Below, piece by piece: positions 33,555-44,489 of a stretch of DNA of 64,000 bases. Below the pieces are notes generated by a model that had not been told where the DNA came from, made no database searches, and saw only the letters and a list, made by a program, of their open reading frames with translations. Source of the DNA: Dendrolimus kikuchii (taxonomy: Eukaryota > Arthropoda > Insecta > Lepidoptera > Lasiocampidae); NCBI GenBank assembly GCA_019925095.2, contig CM034402.1:5777501-5841500 (forward strand), read 5' to 3'. How positions within the stretch are numbered: position 1 is the first letter of the stretch; each line of letters opens with the position of its first letter. Made by a program: the position numbers and the translations under genes.

Positions 33555-34045
33555 TGTTACGACCTAGACGCCGACAAAGACAAATTCACACCTGCATACC
33601 TGTAGAAATACATGTTATTACCTTTTGGCATTTGGACTTCTTTTGTTTACTTTGTGTTTAAAAGTTGTGATTAGAAAACAGCCCATTGTGTATTGTAATC
33701 TTTTATGACAGTGAGCCAGGTGTGTTAGATTTAAAGTACAAACTGATTCTAGGAAATTTGGTCCATGCGGCCGGGCAGACATATTGCATCTGTGCAGTAT
33801 AAAGCAACGCCTTGATTGAAGAACGAGGCAGTCGAGCGATAACCACGAGCGAAGCAAGACTTGTGAACATTCGGTAATCTATTTAGTGACGGACTTTGCG
33901 CGTGTTATTGAATTACGATCTTCTGCATCACGTGTGGACTTGTTGCGTTCGGTTATATTTGTACCTGTGTTATACGTGTTTGTATAGTTCTAATAAACTA
34001 TAATAATTCCAACGGCATTTAATTCGAGTCATGCAACTCGTAACA
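33555..34045 (+). mobile_element. Solo LTR of a Ty3/Gypsy-like element
   Basis: 491 bp beginning TGTTACGACC and ending ACTCGTAACA, so the ends are inverted TGTTACGA/TCGTAACA and fit the TG...CA rule. It is flanked on both sides by ATAT (33551-33554 and 34046-34049), the target preference of insect gypsy-type elements. AATAAA lies near 33993 toward the 3' end. No internal coding region is present, so this is a solo LTR left by recombination. A diverged relative lies at 20249. Confidence 0.85.
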
Positions 34046-34049
34046 ATAT

Positions 34050-34425
34050 GATTTTAACTGGCTGCGAAGTTAGTTCTAATTTTTTTTGTGGTCGACTATT
34101 ATGACGATACTGTAATAGCACAATTGGGGCCCTGTTTATAGACGATATGGGCAACTAAAAATATTGTAGGCAACGGCTGTCATTAAAGTACACAATATTC
34201 GAACAAATTACACAAGAACTCATTATGAGAGCCTTGTAGGAATCGCTTGCAATTCTTTTGAGATGTCACAGGCTTGTGTGACGTCATGATTATTGTGTAT
34301 GCAGGCAGCCTTGGCTTTATTATTATCGTCGCATTATACCTTCATGAGACATGTCAAGACCATGAGGTTACGGCTGGGATTTCCTTTATGAGTATTGTTG
34401 TACTGCAGTAAAATTTCATTTTATG
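34050..34425. other. Intergenic DNA
   Basis: Nothing recognised. Confidence 0.45.
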
Positions 34426-34429
34426 AGTC

Positions 34430-34905
34430 CTTTAGATAGGGTTTTAGGGTTTTTGTATCCTCCAGGAAATAGTGTTTTCAGAACAAAAATACCGTATACG
34501 ACAAGAACAATGATGTTTTCGGTATGGCCATTTTCAGTATATAAAATATTTATACCACACCCTATTGAAGTTTCATTAGAATCTGATTAATGCTTTAGGA
34601 ACACATTGAGAATAAACATACAAAATTGGTTTTTATTTTTATAGATATTTAGATTTTTTAAGGCAGAAACATTTTCGGGCGTCCTCAGGACACTTTAGCA
34701 AAGTTTTATCACAATCTGATGAATGGTTTTAGAAACGCATATTGGACAAACATACAAACATTCATTTTTATTTATATAGAGTTTTTGACTCAGAAACCTT
34801 TTCGGATTTCTGGGGTAACTCCCTACCATGGTTTCTCCACAATCCGTTCAATACTTTAGGAGCGCATCGAGGACAAACATACAAACAATGATTTTTATTT
34901 ATAAG
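34430..34905 (+). repeat. Imperfect tandem repeat, ~130-bp units
   Basis: Three segments share CAAACATACAAA...TTTTATTTTTATAGA, GAAACCTTTTCGG-like and ACAATC(C/T)G(A/T)T...TTTAGGA(G)CGCAT motifs, around 34610, 34740 and 34880. They look like internal duplications within a non-autonomous repeat. Confidence 0.55.
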
Positions 34906-34914
34906 ATTATTGTA

Positions 34915-35545
34915 TGTCTTTGAAGACCACGGACCATAAAAATTACCCGGACTTCTGGAGAGCTTGTGTGGGGGGCCATGGGAAGGCCAGCACGTAGAGG
35001 CCTCTTGATAAATTTAATTTAAATGTGGTGTGATACGGACCGGCGATTATCCCTGTCTACACCATATAAAAATGCATCCAAGGACAAGCCCCGGTCAGTG
35101 TAGGACTATTGTAGAAAATGAGAACAAAAGGTACCGGGCTATTGGGATGAACTGCTAGTGGAACTAGAGGTCTGGGCTGTGCGGATAATTGCGTCTGCCC
35201 GTCACAATGTTCTGGGAACATGGAAAAATATGCAGACGGTGACTCACCACTCCCTGCATAGGCCCCTAAAAATACCGTATAAGGTTGGCGAGGGGCAACA
35301 TGGGTGTGAGTGGCTAAGGTGTGTCGAGAGGTGGGCTGCAGGTTCACCGAAGCTACTTCCGACGTCAGGCCATTCATCACTTCCACCCCTGGAGCTCGAG
35401 TCTTAGTTCTAGCGATCTCCACTCCGTGCCGACTGGGTGAGGCAAGCACGGAGGTGGGGGCCTTCCTTGGCCCCCGGAGTCGTGTACAGAGTGTCGCTAC
35501 CTACCTAAGACTTCGCCACAAAGCCCTCTCTGCGGGATTGTTATT
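34915..35545 (+). repeat. Dispersed family A, near full length
   Basis: From TGTCTTTGAAGACCACGGAC to CTTCGCCACAAAGCCCTC, about 630 bp. The minus strand has an open frame (35057-35449) whose segment SRHGVEIARTKTRAPG has a counterpart, SQYGMEMARAKTQGSRGG, in the copy at 56032-56612. Confidence 0.88.
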
Positions 35546-36239
35546 TATTATTATGCTTGAAAAAGAATAAAATTGTTAAAAACAATTAAAATACACAGTA
35601 CGTAAACATATTCTATTTGGTTTAAGGTATTGTCAGTCTTAACGATTGTGATCTCTCTGAGTGCGACACTTTATTATTTAAATAATAATCGTTCTAAAAG
35701 AACTTCTTTTTAAACATAAACATACAGTACATTTTTTATAGTATTTATGTTACTCCGAGGCTGAACATTACCAGAACTAGGTCAAACTAACCATATAGTA
35801 TAAATGTTGTCATATTAAATACAATTAAGGGAAAACCCAAAGGCTCTATGAATCAATTAGGAGCGCCTACTCAGTAAAGATGACCTCGTGGCGGCCAAAA
35901 AGTGTAGCGATAGGTCATTGATGCCTGACAAATTGGTCATAGTCAGCTTTTTGTACATAATTATGTAATAACCAGAAATATCACCTTTTTATAATAAATT
36001 GGTGCTTGCCGGTGACTTTGTTCAAGTTGGATGAATAATAATAATTAGGCCAAGTGTGTGGCAGCCTACGAACTATGAAGGGTTCCGTAGAGATCAAAAT
36101 AGTTCACTGTTTTTGTCAGTGGCGTTGAATTCATACAACTAGATTCCCCACAGCGCCTACTTTTAAGAAACTAGCGACTAGCGAACAAAAAGGTCAAAAA
36201 CGCCATAATTTATTGGCGATTACGTTTTAAAATCGTGCA
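35546..36239. other. Intergenic DNA
   Basis: Nothing recognised. Confidence 0.5.
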
Positions 36240-36247
36240 TATGTAAT

Positions 36248-36805
36248 TAGGGGTGTGTGAATAATTCTGACTTACGAATTTTTCGATCCGAATCGAATAT
36301 TGATGTTCGATCCGAAATTCGAATCGAATAATTTCGAATTATTCGATTTTTTCCGAATTATTATATTTTTCGCAAATTTTCAAGTATTTTAAAACATTGC
36401 ATGTGTAACCTTTTTCTTATAGATTTTTTTCAAAAGGAAATTAATAATTATAAAAACCAAAATGAATGGAAACGATCTTTTGCCAATATCAGTATCTAGA
36501 TTTTTTATGTTAGGTACTGGCAGAAATGAACATATATTGAAATTGAGCAATTGTTTTCGCCAGGTAATTCATTTTGAATCAAAAAGTATATCATTCGTGA
36601 GTAGAATATTTTGATACACGATGCAATGGAATTCAAATTGTAAACAATAGAAAATCCAATGATATTTCGATAATTCGCGAACGTTTCGAAATTTTTCGAA
36701 TTATTCAATTTTTTCGAATTATCCGTCAAATTTCGAATAATTCGAATTATTCAATTAGAATTTCGAATAATAATATTCGATTCGAACAATATTCGCACAC
36801 CCCTA
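36248..36805. mobile_element. hAT-type MITE with perfect 8-bp target duplication
   Basis: 558 bp, starting TAGGGGTGTGTGAATA and ending TATTCGCACACCCCTA (15 of 16 bases inverted-complementary). TATGTAAT flanks both sides exactly (36240-36247 and 36806-36813). An 8-bp duplication is the hAT hallmark. Sub-terminal TTCGAATAATTCGAATT repeats are numerous on both sides. No transposase is encoded, so it is non-autonomous; the perfect duplication argues for fairly recent insertion. Confidence 0.92.
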
Positions 36806-36984
36806 TATGTAATTATTTTATCTATTACGCTCGGCGGCTTTTAAACCCGCTTTCATTTTGGTCATTGTCACCAAATCCTGTGCTTTTTTGTATATTGGTA
36901 GTGGGTCTCTAATTTCTACAAAAGCGTTGTAGTCGGCGCTTGCATCACACGGTATGTTTTTTCAACCGGCTTACCCTATTTTTT

Positions 36985-37320
36985 TTAATCTTTTTTATTG
37001 CAGGAGTTCAGCAGACAGGCAGACGGCCCACTTGATGGAAAGCCGTTACCATCGCCAATGGACATTTGCAACACCAAAGGTGCTACAAATGCGCTGTTGC
37101 TCTCTTAAAAGGAGACTGGAACCTGGTCACTAATGCCGGAACACAACACAAGGTTATAATGGCGGCATACTCTAGACCAGGGATGGTCGCCATCCAATCG
37201 AGCAAACACCCTACCACCTGGCTGTAGGTTGTTTAGTCGCCTCTTACAACGGGCCGCCATGCCGCAGGAAATTTTATCCTTTCTCCGTTCCCGCACGGAT
37301 AGCCCGCACGCGCACGGATA
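36985..37320 (-). repeat. SINE-like family S, full length
   Basis: Tail TTTTTTATTGCAGGAGTTCA at the left, 5' end TCCGTTCCCGCACGGATAG at the right, with a short GCACGGATAGC duplication at the right edge. Confidence 0.88.
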
Positions 37321-37479
37321 GCACGGATTCCCTAGCCGAATTTCCACCATGCGCTTTGGTTACGGAACCATAAAAGAACTAAATTGATAAAACCCCCATA
37401 TCTTTGAGATATGGGGATATTAACAATTAAACCAGACATCTAATTTGGTGTATGTTCGGATGACATTTTGTGTGTGTAT

Positions 37480-37605
37480 TTGCATGAGTCCCGGGATGGT
37501 TTAGATTCACAATTGGATCGGGAGGTGGCGCTGCAATCGGGTTCTAGATTTTAATGTTTTCATGGCAGGACAAAGTCTGCCGGACCCATAAGTTAAAAAT
37601 AATAT
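37480..37605 (-). repeat. Dispersed family C fragment
   Basis: The minus strand reads TCCGGCAGACTTTGTCCTGC, CTAGAACCCGATTGCAGCG and ATCCCGGGACTC. Confidence 0.75.
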
Positions 37606-38133
37606 TAAACCCTCAGTTACATGTATGGTAGTCACCCCTATAATTTTTAGTTGTTTCGTCGTTTTTCTACACCACTGTGTAGCATGTTATAGACTACACT
37701 TTCCTATCAAAGGAGACTGATACGCTTTCATACTTTCTTGGGCCCAGATAGTAAAAAGATGAGAGTGATTTTAAGATATCTTGTTATTATGTTGATATTT
37801 TTTTATAAGTGTAATGTGTTTACTTATTTTGAATGAATTAATTGTGTGGTGTAGGTGTTTCATATTATTAATTCTTAAAATTCATTCACATAAATGGATT
37901 ATGGTAATCGATTACTTGTATTACATTTCTTGGGCCCAGAGGTCCCCTTCTCCTTTCATCCATAAAGACTGAGTAGTTTGAGAGAAAGATGCCTGTTACT
38001 TTTAAAGACAGACGAATAGACAGACATGAATAAAATATTTCGACTTTTGTTGTTGTCAAAATCGCCACGGGGCCTGAAAAATCAATACCACTACGCTAAA
38101 TCAAAGATTTTGGAATTGTTATGGGCTTCCTAA
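37606..38133. other. Intergenic DNA
   Basis: TTTCTTGGGCCCAGA occurs twice (37733 and 37926), too short to call a family. If the exon at 38134 is real, this is its 3' flank. Confidence 0.4.
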
Positions 38134-38408
38134 CTATATAAAACTTAACTCTTTCATCGAAGCTAGGGTTTCGTTGGATCTCGAATTAGCCGTATGAATT
38201 GTGTGAAGCGTGGGCGTGGTTGCTACTGAAGATGGATCTAAAGGCGAATCAGCAGATTGGGATGCGTCCAAGAACATGCGTTCATAGTGACGAGACACAT
38301 CCTTCTTGAGCTGGTCGTGTTTCAACAGATTACTCCATAATGTAGAGTTGAGAACTAATAGAATCTCCAAATACCTAATAACATCGCTTTTGGTATTATT
38401 CTTTCCTA
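38134..38408 (-). CDS. Possible terminal exon of an unrecognised host gene
   Basis: The minus strand has a good splice acceptor, TTTTTATTACTTTAG, ending near 38409, followed by an open frame to a stop at 38134. It reads GKNNTKSDVIRYLEILLVLN, then LLKHDQLKKDVSRHYERMFL and a Ser/Thr-rich end, TLASMKELSFI. The composition is balanced and charged, unlike translated AT-rich noise, and no repeat family covers it. I found no upstream exon between here and 41.6 kb. It may be the last exon of a gene with a long intron, or a pseudogenised fragment. Function unknown. Confidence 0.35.
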
Positions 38409-38409
38409 A

Positions 38410-38870
38410 AGTAATAAAAATTAGGTAACAGAATGTTTCCATTTTATTGAAAAAAACTCTTGATAAATATGATGCGATATTGCTGTACGACGTCCTTGTC
38501 ACGTACTAAATAAAAGTTTTTCCTAGTTTATGTTACAAAAAGTGGTATTGAATGATTCATTGCTATAAGAACATTAAGATACACAGACTTAATATTGCAT
38601 ATTATTACTTGCTATGTTATAAATGTCTATGTTGGACCTAACAGAGTGATTTGATATATTAATAGTTGTTGTAAAGTTTATATAATTAAGTGTTTAAGAA
38701 ACTTGTGTCCCGTTTCAATGATGTGGGTTCGAATACTGCCTAAGAGCACATAACTTTTAGGTGGTTATTTTATTCTGTAATAATGTACATATTATTACAA
38801 TTACTGCGTGCGATAAATAACACTTTATTACAATACACATAGTTACAATTCTTTATTAGCAAAACGATAG
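38410..38870. other. Intergenic DNA with a possible box-B scrap
   Basis: GGGTTCGAATACTGC at about 38727 resembles a SINE box B; nothing else supports it. Confidence 0.4.
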
Positions 38871-38874
38871 GCAG

Positions 38875-38945
38875 TAAAGCGATATTTTAGAAGCAACTTA
38901 AAGAACATTCTTAGCAAGTCTGGCGATATAGATGGTGTTATGTGA
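38875..38945 (-). repeat. Decayed LINE 3' tail
   Basis: AGGCAGTAAAGCGATATTTTAG and TAGCAAGTCTGGCGATATAG parallel 2105-2185. Confidence 0.5.
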
Positions 38946-38994
38946 TAAGAAGACTTAGAAAAAGTAGGCATTTAATATTACTGAAATTAATATA

Positions 38995-39160
38995 AAGTAG
39001 CGATCGCGTAAGACGTCCTGTCATGAAATAATAAAAATCTAGAACCCGATTCCAGCGCCACCTACCGGGTCTAATTGTGAATCTAAACCATAACGGGACC
39101 CACTCAAACACATAAACATGTCATCAAAATCCTACAACCTGATCCCAGCGCCAAGTATTT
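38995..39160 (+). repeat. Dispersed family C fragment
   Basis: GACGTCCTGTCATGAAATAA, CTAGAACCCGATTCCAGCG and CACCTACCGGGTCTAATTG. Confidence 0.75.
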
Positions 39161-39465
39161 TGTTTACATTTTTAAATTCGTAATATCTTTTGAACGGAAT
39201 GTCCGATTTGAATAATTCAAAAAGTAATAATCTACAGGTATTGAAACAGTCTTGAATACGAAATGATTTATTTGGATGAAGATTAATACAAAAGTATGGA
39301 TGACATGGTCTGATTTGGTCAATATTTCTATCAACTATTAAAATGTAAAAAAGTAGTTATAGTGACATAACTACAATATTTGGACACAGGGTATCATCGT
39401 ATCGAAAGTTTTTTGTAAACATTTATATGCTTTTTAATATTATAAAACATCTTTTTGATCTATCA
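39161..39465. other. AT-rich spacer
   Basis: Nothing recognised. Confidence 0.45.
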
Positions 39466-39469
39466 TCAA

Positions 39470-39705
39470 TAGTTTTCGCAGTGCATCCGCTGAAAGACAT
39501 TTTTTCACCTTGGGTTACATTATTCAAGTTTTAATAGGGATTCCTAATTCTTTTTTAATAATAATTATCGTCTGTGTTACTCAAGGATAATGTATCACTC
39601 TAATGGTAAAAGAATTTTTTAAATCGGTCAAGTAGTTTTTGAGTTCGTTACAAACATACATAAATACAAATCTTACCTCTTTTCAATATTAGTGTAGATT
39701 TAAAA
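39470..39705 (+). repeat. Dispersed repeat, second copy of the 23010-23330 family
   Basis: TTCAAGTTTTAATAGGGATT, CTCAAGGATAATGTATCAC and GTAGTTTTTGAGTTCG are shared. Confidence 0.65.
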
Positions 39706-39719
39706 TTAGCCATCGATTT

Positions 39720-40135
39720 AAGAATCTAATTAGAGACAAATCTGTGCTAAAGTGTACTTCAGTGGTCTCATATTGAATTTAACAGCGATAAGAAATTGTA
39801 ATGGGTATTCCTCTCACATAATAGATGCGATTACAATGCTCTATGTTCAAGATTTTATATCAAAGATTTCTATTAAGTAGAATTAGTTTAAAATTGAAAA
39901 CATGTACTATTTTATTTATTGGAAGCGGATATGTCATTTTATATTTTTTAATGGCGGCAATGACTTGCAAAACGAGTTATATATTAAATGTTATTACATG
40001 ACATTTATATTTAGATCTTATAGATTATTAGATAATAAATATAATTATGTTAGATACTTAGGAGAGATGAAAATCACTTGTTAAAATGAATGTTAAATTG
40101 GAAATTTTAAGTGAGTACGACGCGGAGTGACAATC
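39720..40135. other. AT-rich intergenic DNA
   Basis: Nothing recognised. Confidence 0.45.
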
Positions 40136-40137
40136 TG

Positions 40138-40180
40138 GACGTATGCCAGAATGAAGGAGTATGGAAGGAAAGGACATAAT
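40138..40180 (+). pseudogene. RTE-like LINE scrap
   Basis: GAATGAAGGAGTATGGAAGG matches the RGVWKGKT region at 12145-12175. Confidence 0.5.
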
Positions 40181-40481
40181 GCGAATAAACAAGACTGTTT
40201 AGTTCAGTGTATGCCGCTCAAGCAGTTACATCTAGCGAGTTAGAAAATGATCATAGAAATATAGGCTCTTGGTAAGCTTTCGGTATCGCGTCTATCGAGC
40301 ATACCGATTCTACACCGCTGCAATCAAATCGACAAATTACAAGTCGGCTTTAGTTACCTTTGAATCATCTTAGTGTATATTTTTAATCGAAGTCTTAATT
40401 CATCATTTTTAAGATTTGAAAATAGAAAGAACCACTTTTAATCAAACCATTTTAATTTATATCCAATTACACTTATAAAAA

Positions 40482-41036
40482 GTGAGCAACTATGATATCG
40501 TTATTAACTTCAATAGTTTCTTACAATATTTACACATTATACAACAAATACACAACGCGGTGCTGGTACCTACGCTCACGTATGGAAGCGAGAGTTGGGT
40601 ATGGAAGAAAGAACATGAAAGTAGAGTAAACGCGGTCGAGATGCGAGCACTGCGCAAAATCTGCGGAGTGACGCTTGCGGACCGCGTTCGTAATACCGAA
40701 GTAAGAAAGAGAGTTGGTCTGAAAGAGAGTGTCGGGGTAAAGGTAAGGAAAGGAATGCTCCGGTGGTTCGGGCATGTGGAAAGAATGCATGATGAAAGAA
40801 TGAATAAACAGATATACAATGCAAAAGTGGATGGATGCAGAAGTCGTGGAAGGCCACGACACACCTTCCATGATCAAATTGATCGTGTATTAGCAGAAGG
40901 TGATGTCAGGAGCCTTAAGAACAGACGAGCGTGCATGACAAGAGTTATGAATGTTAAAGAAGCAAGTGAGGTATGTAAGAATAAGCCTAAATGGCGCTCT
41001 GTTGTTCGTGCCTACCCCGCAAGGGAACTGGCGTGA
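40482..41036 (+). pseudogene. RTE-like LINE ORF2 C-terminus
   Basis: Open frame of 184 codons; the true homology begins near residue 25. Landmarks: VPTLTYGSESWVWKKEHESR, RALRKICGVTLADRVRNTEV, MLRWFGHVERM, GRPRHTFHDQID and WRSVVRAYPARELA before the stop. It is the C-terminal ~160 residues of a non-LTR element ORF2; RT and endonuclease domains are absent. A GTGTGTGT run follows the stop. Shorter copies of the same end lie at 13755-13902 and 50555-50692. Confidence 0.85.
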
Positions 41037-41254
41037 AGTTGTGTGTGTGTGTATAAAACAAATCTGCTTTCCGCATTTGTCCGTCTGTACATTCGCTAAC
41101 TCCTCCTAAGCCACGCAATGGAATTCTAAGCGGTTTTCACCCGCACTTTTATTCACCGTACGAAAGCATAGTATCACACCGATCAAGTCGACCTTAAGAC
41201 AGTCATTTCACCCTGGCTGTACTCAAACCTATGTGAGCTTAGAACTATTTTTTT

Positions 41255-41565
41255 TGGTATTTTTTTTATTGCAAGAGTTCAACAGGCAGGAAGACGGTCC
41301 ACCTGAGGGAAAGTGGTTACTATACCCTATAGACATTTGCAACACCAAAGGTGCTACAAATGCTCTGCTGCTCTCTAAAGGGAGACTGGATGGAGCCTGG
41401 CCACTAATGCTGGAACACAAGTTAAGGTTGTTAGGGCGGCATACTTTAGACCAGGGGTAGTAGCAAATACTCTACCACCTGGCTGGTAATTTTGTCGCCT
41501 CTTACGAAAGGCCGCTCGGCCGCAGGAAATTGTATTCTTTCTCCGTTCCTGCACGGATATCTTGT
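41255..41565 (-). repeat. SINE-like family S, full length
   Basis: Tail TTTTTTTTATTGCAAGAGTT at the left; 5' end CTCCGTTCCTGCACGGAT at the right. Confidence 0.88.
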
Positions 41566-41647
41566 CACCTAAATCTTTAATATCTTACTTTTTTATAATA
41601 TTTACTACTAACTAATATTAATTATTATTTGATATGATTAGCATAAA

Positions 41648-41653
41648 TTTATT
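41648..41653 (-). terminator. AATAAA poly(A) signal for the first surface-protein gene
   Basis: AATAAA on the minus strand, 50 bp past the stop at 41703. Confidence 0.6.
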
Positions 41654-41702
41654 ATACTACTTAACTGTTATAGGATCAGCTAGTTCAAGATTTATGTCAT
41701 CG

Positions 41703-44018
41703 TTAAGCACATTCATTCTTGTTTTTGCCCTTATTCCTTCCCATTCTATATGATACAAGTGCTACTATTATTATTAATATTAATTGTAACAAAATCATTA
41801 TAGTTATTCTTTCAGGAGTCAAGAAAGGTGGACAGGAATTCACGTCTATCACCGGCTTTTCAGTCGGGTCGGTTTCAAACGGCAAATATGAACTCGATTC
41901 TGTTAGCGAATTCTCTTCACTTTCTGTAGTTAAGTATGGATCTAAAGTTGATCCTGAAGTATTTTCATAATAATCAGGTTCAGATTCAGACGAAAAATCA
42001 TTTTCTGTTGTAATAGGTTGCGTTTCTGTGGGTGCTGTGGTTGGTAAAGTAGTTGATTGAGTTGTTGCAGCTTCTGTTATTGTCGTAGGCTCTATAGTTG
42101 TATTGGTCGTTGTGAACTGAGTTAAGGTCGTTGAAGATATAGTCGTTGCTGGTTCCATTGTAGTTGTGATAGTTGTAGTTGTCGGTTCAGTGTTAGTAGT
42201 AGTCGTTGTTTGTTCCGTTCTAGTTGTTGTTGGAGAAGTTGTCAGTTCAGTGGTAGTAGTCATTGCTGGTTCTGTTGTAGTTATTGTCGTAGTAGTTGAT
42301 AGTTCAATGGTAGTAGTAGTTGTTGTTGGTTCTGTTGTAGTAGTAGTTGGTTCTGTTATGGTAGAAGTTGTTGTTGGTTCCGTTGTAGTTGTTGTTGGAG
42401 AAGTTGTCAATTCAGTGGTAGTAGTAGTCGTAGTTAGTTCCGTTGTAGTTATTATTGGAATAGTAGTCAGTTCAGTAGTAGTACTCATTGCGGGTTCTGT
42501 TGTAGTTATTGTCGTAGTAGTTGTCAGTTCAATGCTAGTAGTACTTGTTGATGGTTCTGTTGTAGCAGTAGTTGGTTCCGTATTAGTAGTTGTCGTTGTT
42601 GGTTCTGTTGTAGTAGTAGTTGGTTCCGTATTAGTAGTTGTCGTTGTTGGTTCTGTTGTAGTAGTAGTTGGTTCCGTATTAGTAGTTGTCGTTGTTGGTT
42701 CTGTTGTAGTAGTAGTTGGTTCCGTATTAGTAGTTGTCGTTGTTGGTTCTGTTGTAGTAGTAGTTGGTTCCGTATTAGTAGTTGTCGTTGTTGGTTCTGT
42801 TGTAGTAGTAGTTGGTTCCGTATTAGTAGTTGTCGTTGTTGGTTCTGTTGTAGTAGTAGTTGGTTCCGTATTATTAATTGTTGTCGTTGTTGGTTCTGTT
42901 GTAGGCATAGTTGTTTCAATTGTAGTTGTAGTAGTGTCTGATACATCGTAGAGCATACAGTCAGCTTCATCAGTGTTTGGTGGAATGTAGCGAAATGAGT
43001 CGACCAATACCGTTGATTCACTTGACGCCATTCCCATTAATGATATCTGTAAAGATATAAATACTTTTAAAATTCTTATTAATACAAATTTTTATACTTT
43101 TGTTAAGAATAACCAATTAAATACACAGAAATAGTGTAATGGAGATTTTTTTCTCGGCATTATTGCTCTTTAGAGCTTCGGGTGTAAAAAAAGTAAAGAA
43201 AGTAATATTTCTGGGTACCTAATTGCAATAATTCTCATTTTAACAGGACTGAGAATTATTATGAAACTGGTTAGAGTTTTATAATAGTCGTATCTGTAAT
43301 TTATTGACAGGTAGCGCTTTTTATTTCGTGTTTTGTTTGTATATCAACACTTTAATTATGTCATAGAATAATTATTTTCCATGGTTATGTGAAACCAAAG
43401 GCAGTCGGATTTGAGATAAAATATTAGTACGCTATAATTTTATTAAACATGTGACACTTGATGTTATGATTTCGTTAAAGCGTACATACACAAACCGAAT
43501 TGCGATAGACTATGCGATACTGTTAAAACGTAAACAAACCATTGATCAAGAATACTTACATATCCACCGTAAGTCCCACCTCCAATTAATGTAATCCTTA
43601 AAGTATGCCATCCGCTGACAAAAGCTGCATCCTGGGGTGTATTGCTTATAGTTCCGACTACAGCATCATTCCCTCCAATTACTTCTTGGTTTGCCAATAT
43701 TGTAATCTGATCACTCCTAGCTACCGAATCCATATAAATATTCACTTCTAGAATACCTCCAGTTGTCATTGGGAACGTATATGAGGATACACAACTTAGA
43801 GAGGTCAGAGGGGTTATATACGATGTACTTCTGTTGAAAGGGCTCCATAGATCGATGTTGGCGTATTCTCTATGGTTCCACATCGCAATACCGATACAAA
43901 CGCCTTTAGTATTGCTGAAATTGTTCTCAAAACTATCCTCGAACTCATATCGTTCACAAAAACTGCTGGCCATAACACCGCCGACAAATAAAATCAATAA
44001 TTTCAAACTTCGCGCCAT
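41703..44018 (-). CDS. Mucin-like type I membrane protein, paralog 1 (two exons)
   Basis: Join of 43560-44018 and 41703-43046 (minus strand); the 513-bp intron has GTAAGT and a TTTACAG acceptor, phase 0. About 600 residues. I chose the methionine at 44018 (GTGACATGG context, followed by a signal peptide LKLLILFVGGVMAS). Residues ~20-175 form an extracellular beta-rich domain with Cys and Trp landmarks (AMWNHREY, SLSCVSSY, GWHTLRITL, VLVDSFRYIPP). A Thr-rich stalk (~190-480) includes seven 16-residue repeats. Then an acidic linker, one membrane helix (~567-585), and a short basic end, GRNKGKNKNECA. The stalk implies heavy O-glycosylation. The tail is cut by a frameshift relative to paralog 3. 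I do not recognise the family; the domain layout recalls MAM-type folds, but this is only an impression. Confidence 0.85.
42552..42890 (-). repeat. 48-bp in-frame tandem repeat in the Thr-rich stalk
   Basis: About seven copies of a 48-bp unit (starts at 42552, 42600, 42648, 42696, 42744, 42792, 42840). Each encodes 16 residues of the form NTEPTTTTTEPTTTTT. Units are nearly identical, suggesting recent slippage or unequal exchange; the length is likely polymorphic. Confidence 0.93.
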
Positions 44019-44090
44019 GTCACTGTGTGAAAACATTAAGACCTCTTACATTTGTACGGATAGACACTAAATTTTAACAATTTAAGCAAA

Positions 44091-44122
44091 TCTTTATCTG
44101 ATTTATATATAACTTTATCTGG
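44091..44122 (-). promoter_or_regulatory. TATA box flanked by two GATA motifs
   Basis: On the minus strand: CCAGATAAAG (44113-44122), then ATATATAAAT (44101-44110), then CAGATAAAGA (44091-44100), about 75-100 bp upstream of the chosen start codon of paralog 1. The position fits a core promoter. GATA-factor control is an inference from the AGATAA motif. Confidence 0.5.
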
Positions 44123-44129
44123 ATAGGAT

Positions 44130-44485
44130 ATGACTCGTTGAATCGAGAATATCGATTTGATAATAATAATAATTTTCGCGCGCATCGAAAATGTGTGCAC
44201 TTTTTGGTTCCCTACATTACTTCGCTCACACTAAGAACGTAATAATTGATTTGTGGAGGAGAATTGTTTTATTATCAAGCTCAATTCTTAAATACAATAA
44301 GATAAAAGTGAATTAGAAAACACATTGCAAAAGCATCATTTTACTTTTAGGTAGAAAAATGCATACAACAAATTTTTTATTTTTACTTTACTATGCTTAT
44401 TAGAAATTAAGATGCGCATAATAATATGACACAGAGTAAATTCTATTTTTATTAAAAACAAACGATGTTCACTTAACATGTGCTA
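44130..44485. other. AT-rich upstream DNA of paralog 1
   Basis: Nothing recognised. Confidence 0.45.
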
Positions 44486-44489
44486 ACAA

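Noticed and set aside
42166..42951. 261-codon plus-strand frame, almost all Val/Gly/Ser
   Set aside because: It is the antisense of the Thr-rich repeat of paralog 1; its composition follows from the repeat.
42524..43021. 165-codon Gln/Leu-rich minus-strand frame
   Set aside because: Shifted-frame reading of the same 48-bp repeat; the splice structure and paralog alignment support the other frame.
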